A stretch of 64,000 nucleotides of DNA from Marinobacter nanhaiticus D15-8W (GTDB taxonomy: Bacteria > Pseudomonadota > Gammaproteobacteria > Pseudomonadales > Oleiphilaceae). This document shows positions 53,062-62,802 of the stretch, one piece after another. Positions within the stretch are counted from its first letter, which is position 1. Each line of letters starts with the position of its first letter. A model generated the notes under the pieces. That model had not been told where the DNA came from, made no database searches, and worked only from the letters and a program-made list of their open reading frames with translations. The translations under genes were made by a program, and so were the position numbers. The DNA is taken from positions 3,720,001-3,784,000 of the forward strand of contig NZ_AP028878.1 in assembly GCF_036511935.1 (NCBI RefSeq), written 5' to 3'.

Positions 53062-54558
53062 TTACCGCATCTGGATGGAGAAGTTCGGTCCGGAGACCGC
53101 TTCACTGGAGAACCAGCGGGCGGTGATGGTCTTGGTTTCGGTATAGAACTTCACCGCCTGCTTGCCGTAGGCATGCTGGTCGCCGTAGAACGAGCCCTTC
53201 CAGCCGGTGAAGGAGAAGAACGGCAGGGGTACCGGGATGGGAATATTGATCCCGACCTGGCCCACGTCGATATCGTGCTGGAAGCGACGGGCGGCTCCGC
53301 CTGAGCTGGTAAAGAGGGAGGTTCCGTTGCCGTAGGGGCTCTGGTTGACCAGATCGATCGCTTCACCCAGGGAATCCACCTCCATGCAGCTCAGGACCGG
53401 CCCAAAGATTTCTTCCTTGTAGATGCTCATCTCAGGCTTGACGCCGGCGAACAGTGTCGGCCCCACCCAGTTGCCATCCGGCAATCCGTCCACGGTGCAC
53501 CCACGGCCATCCAGGAGAAGGCGTGCGCCTTCCTGCTCGCCCTGGCCGATCAACTGTTCGATGCGATCCTTGGCCTTGCCGCTGATCACTGGCCCGTAGC
53601 TGGCACCGGAGTCATTCCAGGCACCCGGGCGAACCTTGGCCATGGCTTCTTTCAATTCCGGAATCCACTCCTGGGCCTCACCGACGAACACGGCCACGGA
53701 AATCGCCATGCAGCGCTGACCTGCCGCCCCAACGGAGGCGCCCACAAGAGCACTGATCACCTGCTGCTTGTCGGCATCCGGCATGATCACCATATGGTTC
53801 TTGGCACCGGCAAAGCTCTGGACACGCTTCATGTTCCTGGTGCCCGTTTCATAGATATAGCGGCCAACCGGCACGGAACCGACGAAAGAGACCGCCTTGA
53901 TCGCCGGGTCAGTCAGCAGCTTGTCTACCTGAGGCTTGGCACCATGGATCACCTGCAGCACGCCCTTGGGTGCGCCGGCTTCCTCGAACAGTTCCGCCAG
54001 ACGGGTCGGTGTCAGAGGATCCTGCTCGGACGGCTTGAGGATAAAGGTGTTACCGGCCGCAATAGCCATGGGGAACATCCACAGCGGGATCATCGCTGGG
54101 AAATTGAACGGCGTAATACCGGCACAAACGCCCAGCGGCTGGGTGTAGGAATAGGTATCGATCTCGCGGGCCACGTTCTCGACAGTTTCACCCATCATCA
54201 GGGACGGAATGTTGGCCGCATGTTCGACCACTTCGATACCGCGCCACACATCGCCCTTGGCATCCTCGAAGGTCTTGCCGGTTTCCTGGGACAGGATTTC
54301 GGCAATCTCGTCGTGGTGTTCCTTCAGCAGCGCCTGGTAGCGCATCATCAGGCGCGCCCGCTCGGAAACCGGTGTTTCCTTCCAGCTCTTGAACACCTCG
54401 CCAGCGTTGGCGATGGCACGCTGCATCTCGTCTTCTGTGGCGCAGGGTACCTGGGCAATCACTTCGTTGGTGGCAGGGTTGGTGACATCGATCCAGTCGT
54501 TGGTGGCGCTCTGGCAGAACTCGCCTTCGATGAAGAGTGGCACTTTTTTCATGATCAT
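53062..54558 (-). CDS. mmsA: CoA-acylating methylmalonate-semialdehyde dehydrogenase MmsA
   Basis: 498 residues. The aldehyde dehydrogenase catalytic cysteine is C283 in [11 protein letters not shown], and [20 protein letters not shown] and [10 protein letters not shown] are the MmsA-type cofactor and oxidative patches. It converts methylmalonate semialdehyde, with CoA and NAD, to propionyl-CoA and CO2, ending valine catabolism; it also serves inositol and beta-alanine routes in other bacteria. First gene of the operon, divergent from mmsR. A direct-repeat operator lies in between. Confidence 0.95.
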   Translation of the reverse strand: MIMKKVPLFIEGEFCQSATNDWIDVTNPATNEVIAQVPCATEDEMQRAIANAGEVFKSWKETPVSERARLMMRYQALLKEHHDEIAEILSQETGKTFEDAKGDVWRGIEVVEHAANIPSLMMGETVENVAREIDTYSYTQPLGVCAGITPFNFPAMIPLWMFPMAIAAGNTFILKPSEQDPLTPTRLAELFEEAGAPKGVLQVIHGAKPQVDKLLTDPAIKAVSFVGSVPVGRYIYETGTRNMKRVQSFAGAKNHMVIMPDADKQQVISALVGASVGAAGQRCMAISVAVFVGEAQEWIPELKEAMAKVRPGAWNDSGASYGPVISGKAKDRIEQLIGQGEQEGARLLLDGRGCTVDGLPDGNWVGPTLFAGVKPEMSIYKEEIFGPVLSCMEVDSLGEAIDLVNQSPYGNGTSLFTSSGGAARRFQHDIDVGQVGINIPIPVPLPFFSFTGWKGSFYGDQHAYGKQAVKFYTETKTITARWFSSEAVSGPNFSIQMR

Positions 54559-54661
54559 TCCCCAGTTGTTTTTGTAAGCAAGGAGTTGCCGACCATGCCG
54601 CCGGGGCAGCTGGACGGCCCATTTGAAATGATCCTAGCACAGCATTCTGACGGGAAAGATT

Positions 54662-54694
54662 GACTAAATTTCGTCCGTGATGGACTATTTTTCG
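54662..54694. promoter_or_regulatory. Putative MmsR operator: two direct half-sites 21 bp apart
   Basis: gactaaatttcg (54662-54673) and gactatttttcg (54683-54694) match at 10 of 12 positions and start exactly 21 bp apart, two turns of the helix, as expected for an AraC/XylS dimer. They lie ~104 bases upstream of mmsA and 38 bases upstream of mmsR, so one site pair could activate the operon and autoregulate mmsR. Confidence 0.7.
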
Positions 54695-54731
54695 ATTACC
54701 TACAAGAACAGCGTGAAGGCCGCCAACGATA

Positions 54732-55607
54732 ATGACCCGCACCTCGCAATGGCCGCTGCCACAGGACAGCATCCGCTACGTGATCCCCTCCCGGATGATT
54801 GCCATGCTTGCCAGCCATCCGTTGACCCGGGATCTCTACCCCCTGGCCTTCGGCCACTATCGGCAGGCCTATGGCCACCACATGCACCGCCAGCATCACG
54901 ATGACGACCTGCTGATCTACTGCACCGACGGCCTGGCGCACCTGAACGTGGAAGGGGAAAGCTACCGGATCGAGGCCGGCGACCTGCTCCTGCTGCCCAG
55001 GGGCGCCAGCCATCGGTATACGGCGGATAACGAAAAACCCTGGAGCCTGCACTGGGTTCATTTCGCTGGTGGACTGGCGCCGGCATTCTGCGAGCATATG
55101 GGTTTTTCGGCGCAGGCACTGGTGCGCCATGTCGGCCAACAGCCGCGCCTGCTGGTGGATTTCAACGGCCTGCTTTCAGTGCAACAGACCGGCTTTCGCC
55201 CCGCCGGGCTGATCCATGCCGCCAATCGCCTGCGCCAGCTGTTGTCAGCCGTCACGCTATGCACCGAACCCCTGGCCCACCGCCAGCCACTGGACCTGGA
55301 CAGCATCCACGGTTTCATGAAGGAACACCTGGACAAGCGCCTGTCCCTGGAACATTTGGCGGAACTCAGCGGGCTGTCGCCGGCCCACTTCGCCACCCGT
55401 TACCGCTCGATCACCGGCGTGGCCCCCATCCAGCACTTCCTGCATCTGAAGGTGGAGCGCGCCTGTCAGTTGCTGGATAACTCGGACCTGTCCTTCCGGA
55501 CCATCAGCGACAGCCTCGGTTATGAGGACAGCTACTATTTCTCGCGGCTGTTCAAGAAGGTGATGGGGATATCGCCCCGAGATTACCGGCACACGCGGCG
55601 GCACTGA
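54732..55607 (+). CDS. mmsR: AraC-family transcriptional activator MmsR
   Basis: 291 residues. An N-terminal cupin-like ligand domain (IYCTDGLAHLNVEGESYRIEAGDLLLLP core parts: EAGDLLLLPRGASH) is joined to a C-terminal AraC double helix-turn-helix (SLEHLAELSGLSPAHFATRY and TISDSLGYEDSYYFSRLF). Its position, divergent from mmsA, matches the Pseudomonas mmsR-mmsAB arrangement, where MmsR activates the operon in response to valine or 3-hydroxyisobutyrate. Direct-repeat half-sites in the intergenic region fit this. Confidence 0.9.
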   Translation: MTRTSQWPLPQDSIRYVIPSRMIAMLASHPLTRDLYPLAFGHYRQAYGHHMHRQHHDDDLLIYCTDGLAHLNVEGESYRIEAGDLLLLPRGASHRYTADNEKPWSLHWVHFAGGLAPAFCEHMGFSAQALVRHVGQQPRLLVDFNGLLSVQQTGFRPAGLIHAANRLRQLLSAVTLCTEPLAHRQPLDLDSIHGFMKEHLDKRLSLEHLAELSGLSPAHFATRYRSITGVAPIQHFLHLKVERACQLLDNSDLSFRTISDSLGYEDSYYFSRLFKKVMGISPRDYRHTRRH

Positions 55608-55719
55608 GTGGGCCGCTCGGTGTCAAAAAGGCCAGATCATCATTGCGGCAAACCGGCCACTTTTGTTCCTGTGCAAAACTGTTTAGTCTGACCATTCCAT
55701 AACAATAACGGACCACCAC

Positions 55720-56145
55720 ATGGCGAGCTATACCATTGAAATACAGGAACAATACGACCTTCCACGGGAGCGGGTATTCCAGCTGTTTGCCGATCACAAT
55801 CAGATAGGCGATATCCTCGGCGCGCCGGTCAAGCGGATCAAGGACAGTGATCAGGCAGACCCCAACGGTGTCGGCTCCGTACGCAAGGTGGGCATGGGTC
55901 CCATCAGCCTTGAAGAAACCGTTATCGCCTTCGAACCGGACGCGCTGATCGAATACACCGTGACCAGCATGAGCCCGATCCGCAATCATTTGGGTCGGAT
56001 CCGGTTCGACGAACTCAACGGCAGGACGGTCGTCAACTACACCATCCGCTTCGATGATCTCATTCCGTTCAGCGGGAAGGTGATCAGTGTCGGCCTGGAA
56101 CAGGCCATTCGCCGCGGTATGAAAAAAGTTCCAAAACTGGCCTGA
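55720..56145 (+). CDS. SRPBCC-family protein
   Basis: 141 residues with the START-like/polyketide cyclase pattern: YTIEIQEQYDLPRERVFQLFADH at the start (core RERVFQLFADHNQIGDIL), a central strand set (IEYTVTSMSPIRNHLGRIRF) and a terminal helix (LEQAIRRGMKKVPKL). These small proteins bind hydrophobic ligands or act as cyclases or stress proteins. Ligand unknown. It is divergent or isolated: 112 bases after mmsR and 264 bases before the AEC transporter start. Confidence 0.85.
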   Translation: MASYTIEIQEQYDLPRERVFQLFADHNQIGDILGAPVKRIKDSDQADPNGVGSVRKVGMGPISLEETVIAFEPDALIEYTVTSMSPIRNHLGRIRFDELNGRTVVNYTIRFDDLIPFSGKVISVGLEQAIRRGMKKVPKLA

Positions 56146-56186
56146 CCTTCCGTGAGCCTCGAGTAGACCAGAGAGCAGCTATGGAT

Positions 56187-56205
56187 GGGCGGGAACACCC
56201 CGCCC
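56187..56205 (+). terminator. GC hairpin after SRPBCC gene
   Basis: Stem gggcggg / cccgccc (7 bp) with a 5-base loop, 41 bases past the stop. No T run. A further ~130 bp up to the transporter start show small inverted repeats but no gene. Confidence 0.4.
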
Positions 56206-56408
56206 CCTCCTCGGGGCGCTAGCCAGCTCCTCCGGTTCGTGCCGTAAGCACGTTGCCCTGTTGTCCGTGGGCGCCCTTCACCAACTAAAGTCACCTTACT
56301 CAACCCTACGATCTTTGGTGAAGTAGTACACTCGGCCAGTGGTTGAGCCTGCGGCTGCGGCGCCATACTTCTGTCCTCAACGCTGGAACACACCGGAAAG
56401 GAGCTCAA

Positions 56409-57347
56409 TTGCTCGGCATTCTGTCCACCACGGCGCCCATATTCATGCTGATCGCGCTGGGCTACGTTGCAGTGCGCAGCCGACTGTTCCCAGCCGAAGG
56501 TGTTCACGGCCTCGGTCGCTTCGTGCTGTATTTCGCCCTGCCCGCGCTGATCTTCACCACGATCACCCAGATGAAGTTCAGCGAGGTGGTCGATCCGTCT
56601 TACCTGACGGTTTATGGTCTTGGCTCCATCCTGTCGTTCCTGACAGGGCTCAGTTTCAGCAAGTTCGTCCTCTCGGATTCCCTGGCCCGCGGCGGCATCA
56701 AGGGCATCGGCATGGCTGTTTCCAACAGTGCGTTCTTCGGCTATCCCGTTTTGCTCCTGACATTCGACCATCCACCGACCAATGCGTTTGCGATGTGCGT
56801 GATGATCGAAAACGTGGTTATCCTGCCGCTGGCGCTTATGGCTATCGAATACAGCGAGGGGCGACGTCATGGGACAGGCCTTGTCACCGCTCTCCGCTCG
56901 ATGGCCACACGAGTCGCACGCAATCCACTGGTAATCGCCATCGTCAGCGGTATCGCCATTTCTGCGGCCGGGCTCGGTATTCCCGACGTTATCAACAAGA
57001 GCCTGGATATGCTGGGACGCACGTCAGCAGCGGTTGCGCTGTTCGTGGTTGGGGCATCGCTGGTAGGCAATTCGGTGCGGGGGAACATCGGCGAGATCGG
57101 CATGGTGGCCATCGGCAAGCTGACGGTACACCCACTCATGATGGTCCTACTGGTCTGGCTACTGCCGGACTTCGATCCAGACCTTCAGAAAGCCGCGATC
57201 CTGATGGCCGCCATGCCGATGATGAGTGTCTATCCGATTATCGGCAGCAGTTACGGCTTCCGGAACCTGTGTTCGAGCATCCTGGTAGTGGCGACCCTGT
57301 CTTCGTTCGTGACGATATCGGTTGTCATGGGTCTACTGTTCCAGTGA
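56409..57347 (+). CDS. AEC-family transporter (auxin-efflux-carrier type)
   Basis: 312 residues from a TTG at 56409, chosen because AAAGGAG lies directly upstream; a longer frame opens at 56343 without such a site. Ten-helix architecture (LGILSTTAPIFMLIALGYVAV, LVIAIVSGIAISAAGLGIP) with the family's ALFVVGASLVGN and C-terminal PMMSVYPIIGSSYGF (core). Members move organic acids, malate or malonate, or other anions out or in; substrate not known. Single gene, followed by a bidirectional hairpin. Confidence 0.85.
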   Translation: MLGILSTTAPIFMLIALGYVAVRSRLFPAEGVHGLGRFVLYFALPALIFTTITQMKFSEVVDPSYLTVYGLGSILSFLTGLSFSKFVLSDSLARGGIKGIGMAVSNSAFFGYPVLLLTFDHPPTNAFAMCVMIENVVILPLALMAIEYSEGRRHGTGLVTALRSMATRVARNPLVIAIVSGIAISAAGLGIPDVINKSLDMLGRTSAAVALFVVGASLVGNSVRGNIGEIGMVAIGKLTVHPLMMVLLVWLLPDFDPDLQKAAILMAAMPMMSVYPIIGSSYGFRNLCSSILVVATLSSFVTISVVMGLLFQ

Positions 57348-57395
57348 GCAGTCCGAATGCTCGTCGTCGTTGTAAGCCGTTTCTTTAAATAAAGA

Positions 57396-57422
57396 ACCCC
57401 AGACATGAATCATGGCTGGGGT
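57396..57422. terminator. Intrinsic terminator between AEC transporter and methyltransferase genes
   Basis: Stem accccag / ctggggt (7 bp) plus an inner catg / catg pair around a 3-base loop. On the minus strand it is followed by a T-rich run (ttctttattt), the standard intrinsic terminator for the gene at 57446-58114; on the plus strand it follows the transporter stop by 49 bases. Confidence 0.75.
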
Positions 57423-57445
57423 CCAGGAACGCCATTGCGGCAGTA

Positions 57446-58114
57446 TCAATGGGTCAGCGGCTTGTGGAACAGCGCCACATCCTTCGCTGGAACCTCCAGC
57501 TCCCACCCCATGGCACGGGCCAACCATTGCAGCGTAGTCTCGCGGTAGAACACCACATGGGTCGGGTCGCGCCGATAGTGCCAGTTGGCAAAACGGGCAT
57601 CGTCCGTCTGGAAGCAGGTCATCACACCCAGCCAGCCGCCGGGCTTGAGCAATGCGTCCAGTTGCTGGAAGACCTGGTGGGGGTTATGCAGATGCTCGAT
57701 CACCTCTGTACAGGTGATGAAATCGTAACGCCGCGCCAGGGTTTCCGGGTTCGGCGCGTAAAACGGGTCATAGAGCGATACCTCCATCCCCTTGGCGGCC
57801 AACATCTTGGCCAGCGCAGGCCCTGGGCCACAGCCGAAATCCAGGCCATGGGCTTCATCAGGCGCCCGGGTCAGGATCGGGTCCACAAGCTTTGACAGGA
57901 AACGCTGGTAACCCGAATCGTCCGGGTTGTTATCGTGCAGGTCGTAGATCTGTTTTTCCGCATCCCTGTCCAGCCAGTGCTCAGGCGCCATGAGCGTGGC
58001 TTCACAGCGACCGCAACGCCAATACGGCACGTCGCTGACAACCTCGAGCAGGCGCAGGGCAGCTTCCTGGCATACGGAACACTGTGCGGGTGCAATCGGT
58101 TGTTCGGAAATCAT
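57446..58114 (-). CDS. Class I SAM methyltransferase with N-terminal zinc ribbon
   Basis: 222 residues from ATG 58114, after GGGAG; the frame extends 31 codons further without support. CSVC and CGRC pairs (about residues 12-38) form a zinc ribbon, followed by the SAM-binding HGLDFGCGPGPALAKML (core DFGCGPG), VSLYDPFYAP and FITCTEVIEHL. Zinc-ribbon methyltransferases of this kind resemble enzymes acting on small metabolites or tRNA, but the acceptor is not predictable here. Terminated by the preceding hairpin; divergent gene neighbours give no clue. Confidence 0.88.
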   Translation of the reverse strand: MISEQPIAPAQCSVCQEAALRLLEVVSDVPYWRCGRCEATLMAPEHWLDRDAEKQIYDLHDNNPDDSGYQRFLSKLVDPILTRAPDEAHGLDFGCGPGPALAKMLAAKGMEVSLYDPFYAPNPETLARRYDFITCTEVIEHLHNPHQVFQQLDALLKPGGWLGVMTCFQTDDARFANWHYRRDPTHVVFYRETTLQWLARAMGWELEVPAKDVALFHKPLTH

Positions 58115-58243
58115 GAGTCTCCCTGCCCGTCCCAGCGGGACAGACGTTGTTGATGGTTTACGAACGGAATGGAGCGCCAGTGTCCATGTTGAACCGGCCC
58201 CCTTCAATACGCCCTAGCCGCAATATCGATGGAGCGCCTTCCC

Positions 58244-58828
58244 CTACTGCGTCGTTTCCGGCATGACCCGCGCGAGCACGTCATTATCCTCGTCGAGTGG
58301 CAGCGCCAGGATCACACCTTCGCCGGAGCGGGTATAGGCATCCGCCAATGCAGAGATATTCACCTGATGCGATACCAGAACGATAGGCTGACCGGAGGGC
58401 AGTTCGTTGACATTCTTCACCGTCTGCCGGGTTTGGGCGGCGCGATCGCCCTGACCGCCGAAGAAGGAGTTGAGCGAACTCATAATCGCCACTTCGCCGA
58501 TATTCATCAGTTCGGCGGTTTCCTTGCACCGGCACCAGGCGCTGGAGAAAACCTGGGCCTCATTGATGCCGTGACTTTCCAGGAATTCGCCCCAGTCCCG
58601 AGCCTGTTGGCGCCCGACATCGTTCAGGTTGCGCTGGGTATTACAGTCATTGACCTCAAAATGGTCAGGATCGCCGACACCCGGCGCCAGCGCGTGACGC
58701 AGGATCAGTACCGCCTCGCCATCCCGCAGCGCCTGCCATGCCGCGGCATCGTCCGCTGTGGCGAACGGAGCATTGAACAGGCAGAGCAAGGCAAGAACCG
58801 GCAACAGAACGCGAAAATGACGAAACAT
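58244..58828 (-). CDS. Exported histidine phosphatase (SixA-like)
   Basis: 194 residues with a signal peptide ([18 protein letters not shown]). The phosphohistidine motif is [13 protein letters not shown] (RHA, catalytic His), with a downstream HQVNISAL His. SixA-type proteins act on phosphohistidine or small phosphates; being exported, this one should act in the periplasm on unknown substrates, as do several small histidine phosphatases of marine bacteria. No operon partner. AGGAGAGG lies before the ATG. Confidence 0.85.
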   Translation of the reverse strand: MFRHFRVLLPVLALLCLFNAPFATADDAAAWQALRDGEAVLILRHALAPGVGDPDHFEVNDCNTQRNLNDVGRQQARDWGEFLESHGINEAQVFSSAWCRCKETAELMNIGEVAIMSSLNSFFGGQGDRAAQTRQTVKNVNELPSGQPIVLVSHQVNISALADAYTRSGEGVILALPLDEDNDVLARVMPETTQ

Positions 58829-58957
58829 GGCCTCTCCTCCAAGCGGGCGCCTCCTTGGTTTAAGCTACGACCAAACCCGCCAATTTGCTCACTCCGCACG
58901 GTGTTCTCGTGGGCAAATCGGAGTATCCTCAGCGGCATTCATCGAGGAGAACCGACT

Positions 58958-59407
58958 ATGCCAATCTGGGTCGACGCCGATGCCTGCCCGGTCCCCATCC
59001 GCGAAATCCTGTGCCGCGCAGCCAACCGCTGGAAAGTGGACACAACCTTCGTGGCCAACCAGAGCGTGCGGGTACCGCCCTCGCCCTTCATCCGCACGCG
59101 CCAGGTGGCCCGGGGATTCGACGTCGCCGATCGCGAAATCGTCGATCAGCTCAGCAGCGGCGATCTGGTCGTCACCCAGGATATTCCCCTGGCCGCAGAG
59201 GCCATCGAAAAGGGCGCCGCCGCCCTGAGCCCACGCGGTCAACCGTTTACACCGGACAACATCCGCCAGCGCCTGGCCATGCGCAACTTTATGGAAGAAT
59301 TGCGCAACGCCGGCCAGGTCACCGGTGGCCCATCCAGCTTCTCACAGACAGACCGCAAGGCGTTTGCCGATCAGTTGGATCGGTGGCTACAGAAGCACGC
59401 GCGCTAG
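58958..59407 (+). CDS. YaiI/YqxD-family protein (UPF0178)
   Basis: 149 residues from ATG 58958 (GAGGAG upstream). [20 protein letters not shown] at the start, [16 protein letters not shown] and [27 protein letters not shown] (cores) are the UPF0178 signature; predicted PIN-like fold with conserved acidic residues, but no function known. Divergent from the histidine phosphatase gene; followed by a 337-bp gap. Confidence 0.9.
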   Translation: MPIWVDADACPVPIREILCRAANRWKVDTTFVANQSVRVPPSPFIRTRQVARGFDVADREIVDQLSSGDLVVTQDIPLAAEAIEKGAAALSPRGQPFTPDNIRQRLAMRNFMEELRNAGQVTGGPSSFSQTDRKAFADQLDRWLQKHAR

Positions 59408-59744
59408 TGAAACAAATCGACGAACGATCCAGATCACCCCTGAATTCATTATTTACGAGTCCATCCCGAGATTTACCGGAAGGTAAAGGAGCCCCTCGAT
59501 AAAGAAGGGACGGGGACGTTCCGGTCGTCAAGGCTGCCAGCACGGCCATCCATGGCAGCGGCAGCGAGGGCCTCGCTCCCCTCACGGGGCTAACAGCCTC
59601 TCTTTCTCGAAAGCACTTATTGTCACCTGCAACTGATAGCTATTTCTTTTAAGCCAAGCCAATTTCCGCTAGTCTGTGCGCCTTTCCAGGCCTTGTCCCA
59701 TCTCTTCCTTTCGGCGGTCAGGGCGTCCAAGTCGGAGATTATCC
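59408..59744. repeat. Intergenic region with clustered inverted repeats
   Basis: 337 bp between yaiI and the ABC exporter. Inverted repeats gctgcca / tggcagc (59533-59559) and agcgagg / cctcgct (59563-59577) with a small cccctcacgggg hairpin form one block (about 59490-59600) that looks like a dispersed palindromic element rather than a regulatory region. A small similarity (atggatgg core) exists to 56170-56200. The segment 59620-59700 is AT-rich and probably holds the exporter promoter. Confidence 0.5.
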
Positions 59745-61550
59745 ATGTCCAGCAATACCAGCAGTTTCCAGGCCCTCGGCCGTCTGCTTCGCTACGCCCG
59801 GGGTTACCGTCGCCAGATCATCGCGGCCACAACCTTCTCGATTATCAACAAGCTGTTTGATATTGCCCCCGAGCTGCTGATCGGCGTGGCCATCGATGTG
59901 GTGGTCAACAAGGAAGAAAGCTTCGTTGCCGCAATTGGCTTTACCTCGGCTGAAGAACAAATCGTCGTACTGGGTGTGCTGACCTTCTTTATCTGGGCTG
60001 GCGAATCCCTGTTCGAATACCTGTTCCAGGTCGCCTGGCGTAACCTGGCCCAGCGACTGCAGGCCGACCTGCGCCAGGATGCCTACGAACACGCCCAGCG
60101 CCTGGACATGCATTTCTTCGAATCCCGCAGCTCCGGCCAGTTGGTCGCGACCATGAACGACGACGTCAACCAGCTCGAGCGCTTCCTGGACGGTGGCGCC
60201 AATGCAATTATCCAGGTCGCGGTAACCATCCTCGCCGTTGGCGCGGTGTTCTTCGTCATATCGCCAACCGTCGCCGCCCTCGCCTTCACCCCGATCCCGG
60301 TCATCATCTGGGGCGCTTTCTACTTCCAGCGCAAGGCCGGCCCGCTATACGCGGACGTTCGGGATAAGGTGGGTGATCTATCGAGCCGTCTAGCCAACAA
60401 TCTGGGCGGCATTGCCACCATCAAGAGTTTTACCGCCGAGAAGCGTGAGGCTGAGCGCCTGCGCGAGTCCAGCGACGCCTACGTGGCAGCCAACCAACAC
60501 GCCATCCGCATCAGCTCTGCCTTCATACCGCTGATTCGCATGGCCGTTCTGGTCGGTTTCCTGGGCACCTTCACGGTTGGCGGGATGATGGCGCTGAACG
60601 GAGACCTCAACGTGGGCGCTTACGGCGTACTGGTATTCCTGACTCAACGTCTGCTGTGGCCGCTGACCGGCATGGCCCAGGTTATCGACCTGTTCGAACG
60701 CGCCATGGCCAGTACCCGCCGAATCCTCGACCTGATCGCCGAGCCGGTCCATGTGCGCGACCAGGCAAACCAGCCCCTTGCCCAGCCCGTTCAAGGTGCT
60801 GTGACCTTCGAGAACGTCCAGTTCCGCTACGCCAACAGTGAGTCCGGCGTACGCGGCATCAGCCTGGATATCACCGCCGGCCATACCCTGGCCCTGGTTG
60901 GCGCCACCGGCTCAGGCAAATCGACGCTGATCAAACTGCTACTGCGCTTCTACGATGTCCAGGGCGGCCGCATCCTGATCGATGGCAAGCCGATCCAGGA
61001 TGTCAGCCTCAAGTCCGTGCGGGAAGCCATCGGCCTGGTCAGCCAGGACGTCTATCTGTTCGAGGGGACCATACGCGACAACATCGCCTATGGCCGGCCG
61101 GATGCCACCGATGCGGAAATCATCGAGGCGGCCAAGACCGCTGAAGCCTGGTCCTTTATCGAGAACCTGGCGGACGGCCTGGATACGCCGGTCGGCGAAC
61201 GCGGCGTGCGCCTCTCCGGCGGCCAGCGCCAGCGGCTGTCCCTGGCCCGCGCCCTGCTGAAGGATCCGCCCATCCTGGTGCTGGACGAAGCCACCAGTGC
61301 CGTGGACAACGAAACCGAGGCCGCTATCCAGCGCTCCCTGCGTCGCATCGGCCACAACCGTACGGTGATCATGATCGCCCACCGCCTGTCGACGATTGTC
61401 CACGCGGACCAGATTGCGGTGATCGAGGATGGCGAGGTTCGCGAGCGCGGCACCCACGAAGAACTGATCGACCGGGACGGAAGCTATGCCGCCCAGTGGC
61501 GCGTACAGACCGGTGCGATGAAGGAAGGGGATCAGGTCGTCGCCAAGTGA
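59745..61550 (+). CDS. ABC exporter, fused permease and ATPase
   Basis: 601 residues from ATG 59745 with GGAG upstream; the frame extends 23 codons further. An N-terminal six-helix transmembrane domain (about 20-310) with cytoplasmic loop [25 protein letters not shown] signature core ([11 protein letters not shown]) is followed by an ATPase domain: Walker [26 protein letters not shown] and Walker [13 protein letters not shown]. It works as a homodimer or heterodimer exporter of lipid A-like molecules, drugs or peptides; the substrate is unknown. Its last 19 bases overlap the convergent ZIP gene. Confidence 0.93.
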   Translation: MSSNTSSFQALGRLLRYARGYRRQIIAATTFSIINKLFDIAPELLIGVAIDVVVNKEESFVAAIGFTSAEEQIVVLGVLTFFIWAGESLFEYLFQVAWRNLAQRLQADLRQDAYEHAQRLDMHFFESRSSGQLVATMNDDVNQLERFLDGGANAIIQVAVTILAVGAVFFVISPTVAALAFTPIPVIIWGAFYFQRKAGPLYADVRDKVGDLSSRLANNLGGIATIKSFTAEKREAERLRESSDAYVAANQHAIRISSAFIPLIRMAVLVGFLGTFTVGGMMALNGDLNVGAYGVLVFLTQRLLWPLTGMAQVIDLFERAMASTRRILDLIAEPVHVRDQANQPLAQPVQGAVTFENVQFRYANSESGVRGISLDITAGHTLALVGATGSGKSTLIKLLLRFYDVQGGRILIDGKPIQDVSLKSVREAIGLVSQDVYLFEGTIRDNIAYGRPDATDAEIIEAAKTAEAWSFIENLADGLDTPVGERGVRLSGGQRQRLSLARALLKDPPILVLDEATSAVDNETEAAIQRSLRRIGHNRTVIMIAHRLSTIVHADQIAVIEDGEVRERGTHEELIDRDGSYAAQWRVQTGAMKEGDQVVAK

Positions 61551-62281
61551 CCCAGCACCCCGAACAGGAAACCCACAACGGCACCCAGTGAGGGTGCCCA
61601 ATGCCTCTCCAATCGGGCCTGGGGAGCGATGTCCTGGAAGACCAGGTAGAGGATACCGCCAGACGCAAAGAGCATGATGAACGCGAGCACCGCATCATGC
61701 TCTGCCAGCCAGTAATGTCCTACCAAGCCCGCCGCAGGGCCGAGCGGCACCAGCAAGCAGAAGAGAAGCAATACCGTCTTGCCCCTCATGTTCTGGGCAA
61801 CGCGACCACGCCGGATCTTGTCTGGATCTTCCGAGGCCGTCATCTCGCGGAACGCATTGAATCCTTCCGGCACGTTCTGCAGTGCGATCAGGATAGCCAG
61901 CAGTACACCCCCCTCACCGTCGATGGCGAACATGGCGCCCAGCGCCAGGGACTCGGGAATGAAATCCGCCAGCATCGCAATCAACTGCGACACCGAGCCA
62001 CGGGAGCGGGACAGGATGGCGTCCAGGTAGCCAAAGAAGAGTCCGCCCAGGATCATCGCCAGCGCAATCATCAGGGCGTTACTCGCCGGAAGCGCCTCAG
62101 GCACGAGTACCAGGGCAACGGCTGAGAGTAGCGCACCGCCACCGAAGGCGATGACACTATGACGCAGTTCGTTGTCGAGCCAGTTGGGGCCCAAGTGCTC
62201 GATGCGCCCGAGCAGGGCTCCCGCGGGCATGGCCGCCCCAGCCAGGGTGGCCAGGACGACAGTGGTCCAGATCGATGTCAC
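61532..62281 (-). CDS. ZIP-family metal transporter
   Basis: 249 residues, about eight membrane helices. The ZIP metal-path motifs are visible: LADFIPESLALGAMF (core) in helix IV and LIALQNVPEGFNAFREM in helix V, lacking a long histidine-rich loop. Members import zinc, iron, manganese or other divalent cations, or in some bacteria move other ions. No metal regulator is adjacent. Its stop region overlaps the convergent ABC exporter by 19 bases. Confidence 0.88.
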   Translation of the reverse strand: MTSIWTTVVLATLAGAAMPAGALLGRIEHLGPNWLDNELRHSVIAFGGGALLSAVALVLVPEALPASNALMIALAMILGGLFFGYLDAILSRSRGSVSQLIAMLADFIPESLALGAMFAIDGEGGVLLAILIALQNVPEGFNAFREMTASEDPDKIRRGRVAQNMRGKTVLLLFCLLVPLGPAAGLVGHYWLAEHDAVLAFIMLFASGGILYLVFQDIAPQARLERHWAPSLGAVVGFLFGVLGHLATT

Positions 62282-62327
62282 TGAATGATCATCCTCGTGC
62301 TAACGCCCGCAGCCAGAACTATCAGTT

Positions 62328-62543
62328 TCAACTGCCTTCGATCCGGAACCCGACTTTAAGGACCACCTGGTAGTGGCCGACTTTCCCATCTTCCACATGG
62401 CCGCGGGTCTCGACCACTTCGAACCATTCCACATTCTTGATGCTCTTGCTGCATTCGGTGATAGCGTTGTTGATGGCATCGTCGATGCTGTTGCGGGAGG
62501 AACCCACCACTTCAACCTTCTTGTAGACGTGATGATCAGACAT
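62328..62543 (-). CDS. Dodecin-family flavin-binding protein
   Basis: 71 residues, the usual dodecin size. HVYKKVEVVGSSRNSIDDAI, a central W in VEWFEVVETRGHV (the flavin-stacking tryptophan) and VGHYQVVLKVGFRI define it. Dodecins form hollow 12-mers that store or scavenge riboflavin/FMN, sometimes CoA. GGAG lies upstream of the ATG. Standalone gene, about 220 bp from the divergent PQQ-enzyme gene. Confidence 0.93.
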   Translation of the reverse strand: MSDHHVYKKVEVVGSSRNSIDDAINNAITECSKSIKNVEWFEVVETRGHVEDGKVGHYQVVLKVGFRIEGS

Positions 62544-62802
62544 CGCGTTCTCCTTACGCTGAAAGTTTTAGAGAGTGTTGAAAGTGTTTAAACGTGTTCG
62601 CAAACTCGTACAGCGGGTGAACCCAAACGAGCCTACCCGTGAGTATGGCACACACAACGGCTCCGGTTTCAAATACTTATGAGTGTCCTGCTAACCGTTA
62701 CTGAAAAGAAAATCTGAACCAATACGCTCCGGGTATATCTAAGAAGCTTCGGAAAAAAGCGTGATACGCCCACGAAAGTCCATCAACCGCAGGAGGCAAC
62801 TG
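62544..62802. promoter_or_regulatory. Divergent intergenic region of dodecin and PQQ enzyme genes
   Basis: 259 bp, AT-rich near 62570-62600 and 62680-62720. It holds imperfect gtgttgaaagtgttt-like tandem units and no gene. The promoters of the divergent flanking genes should lie here. The PQQ-enzyme frame stays open back to 62761, but the strong ribosome-binding site is at 62790-62796. Confidence 0.4.
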
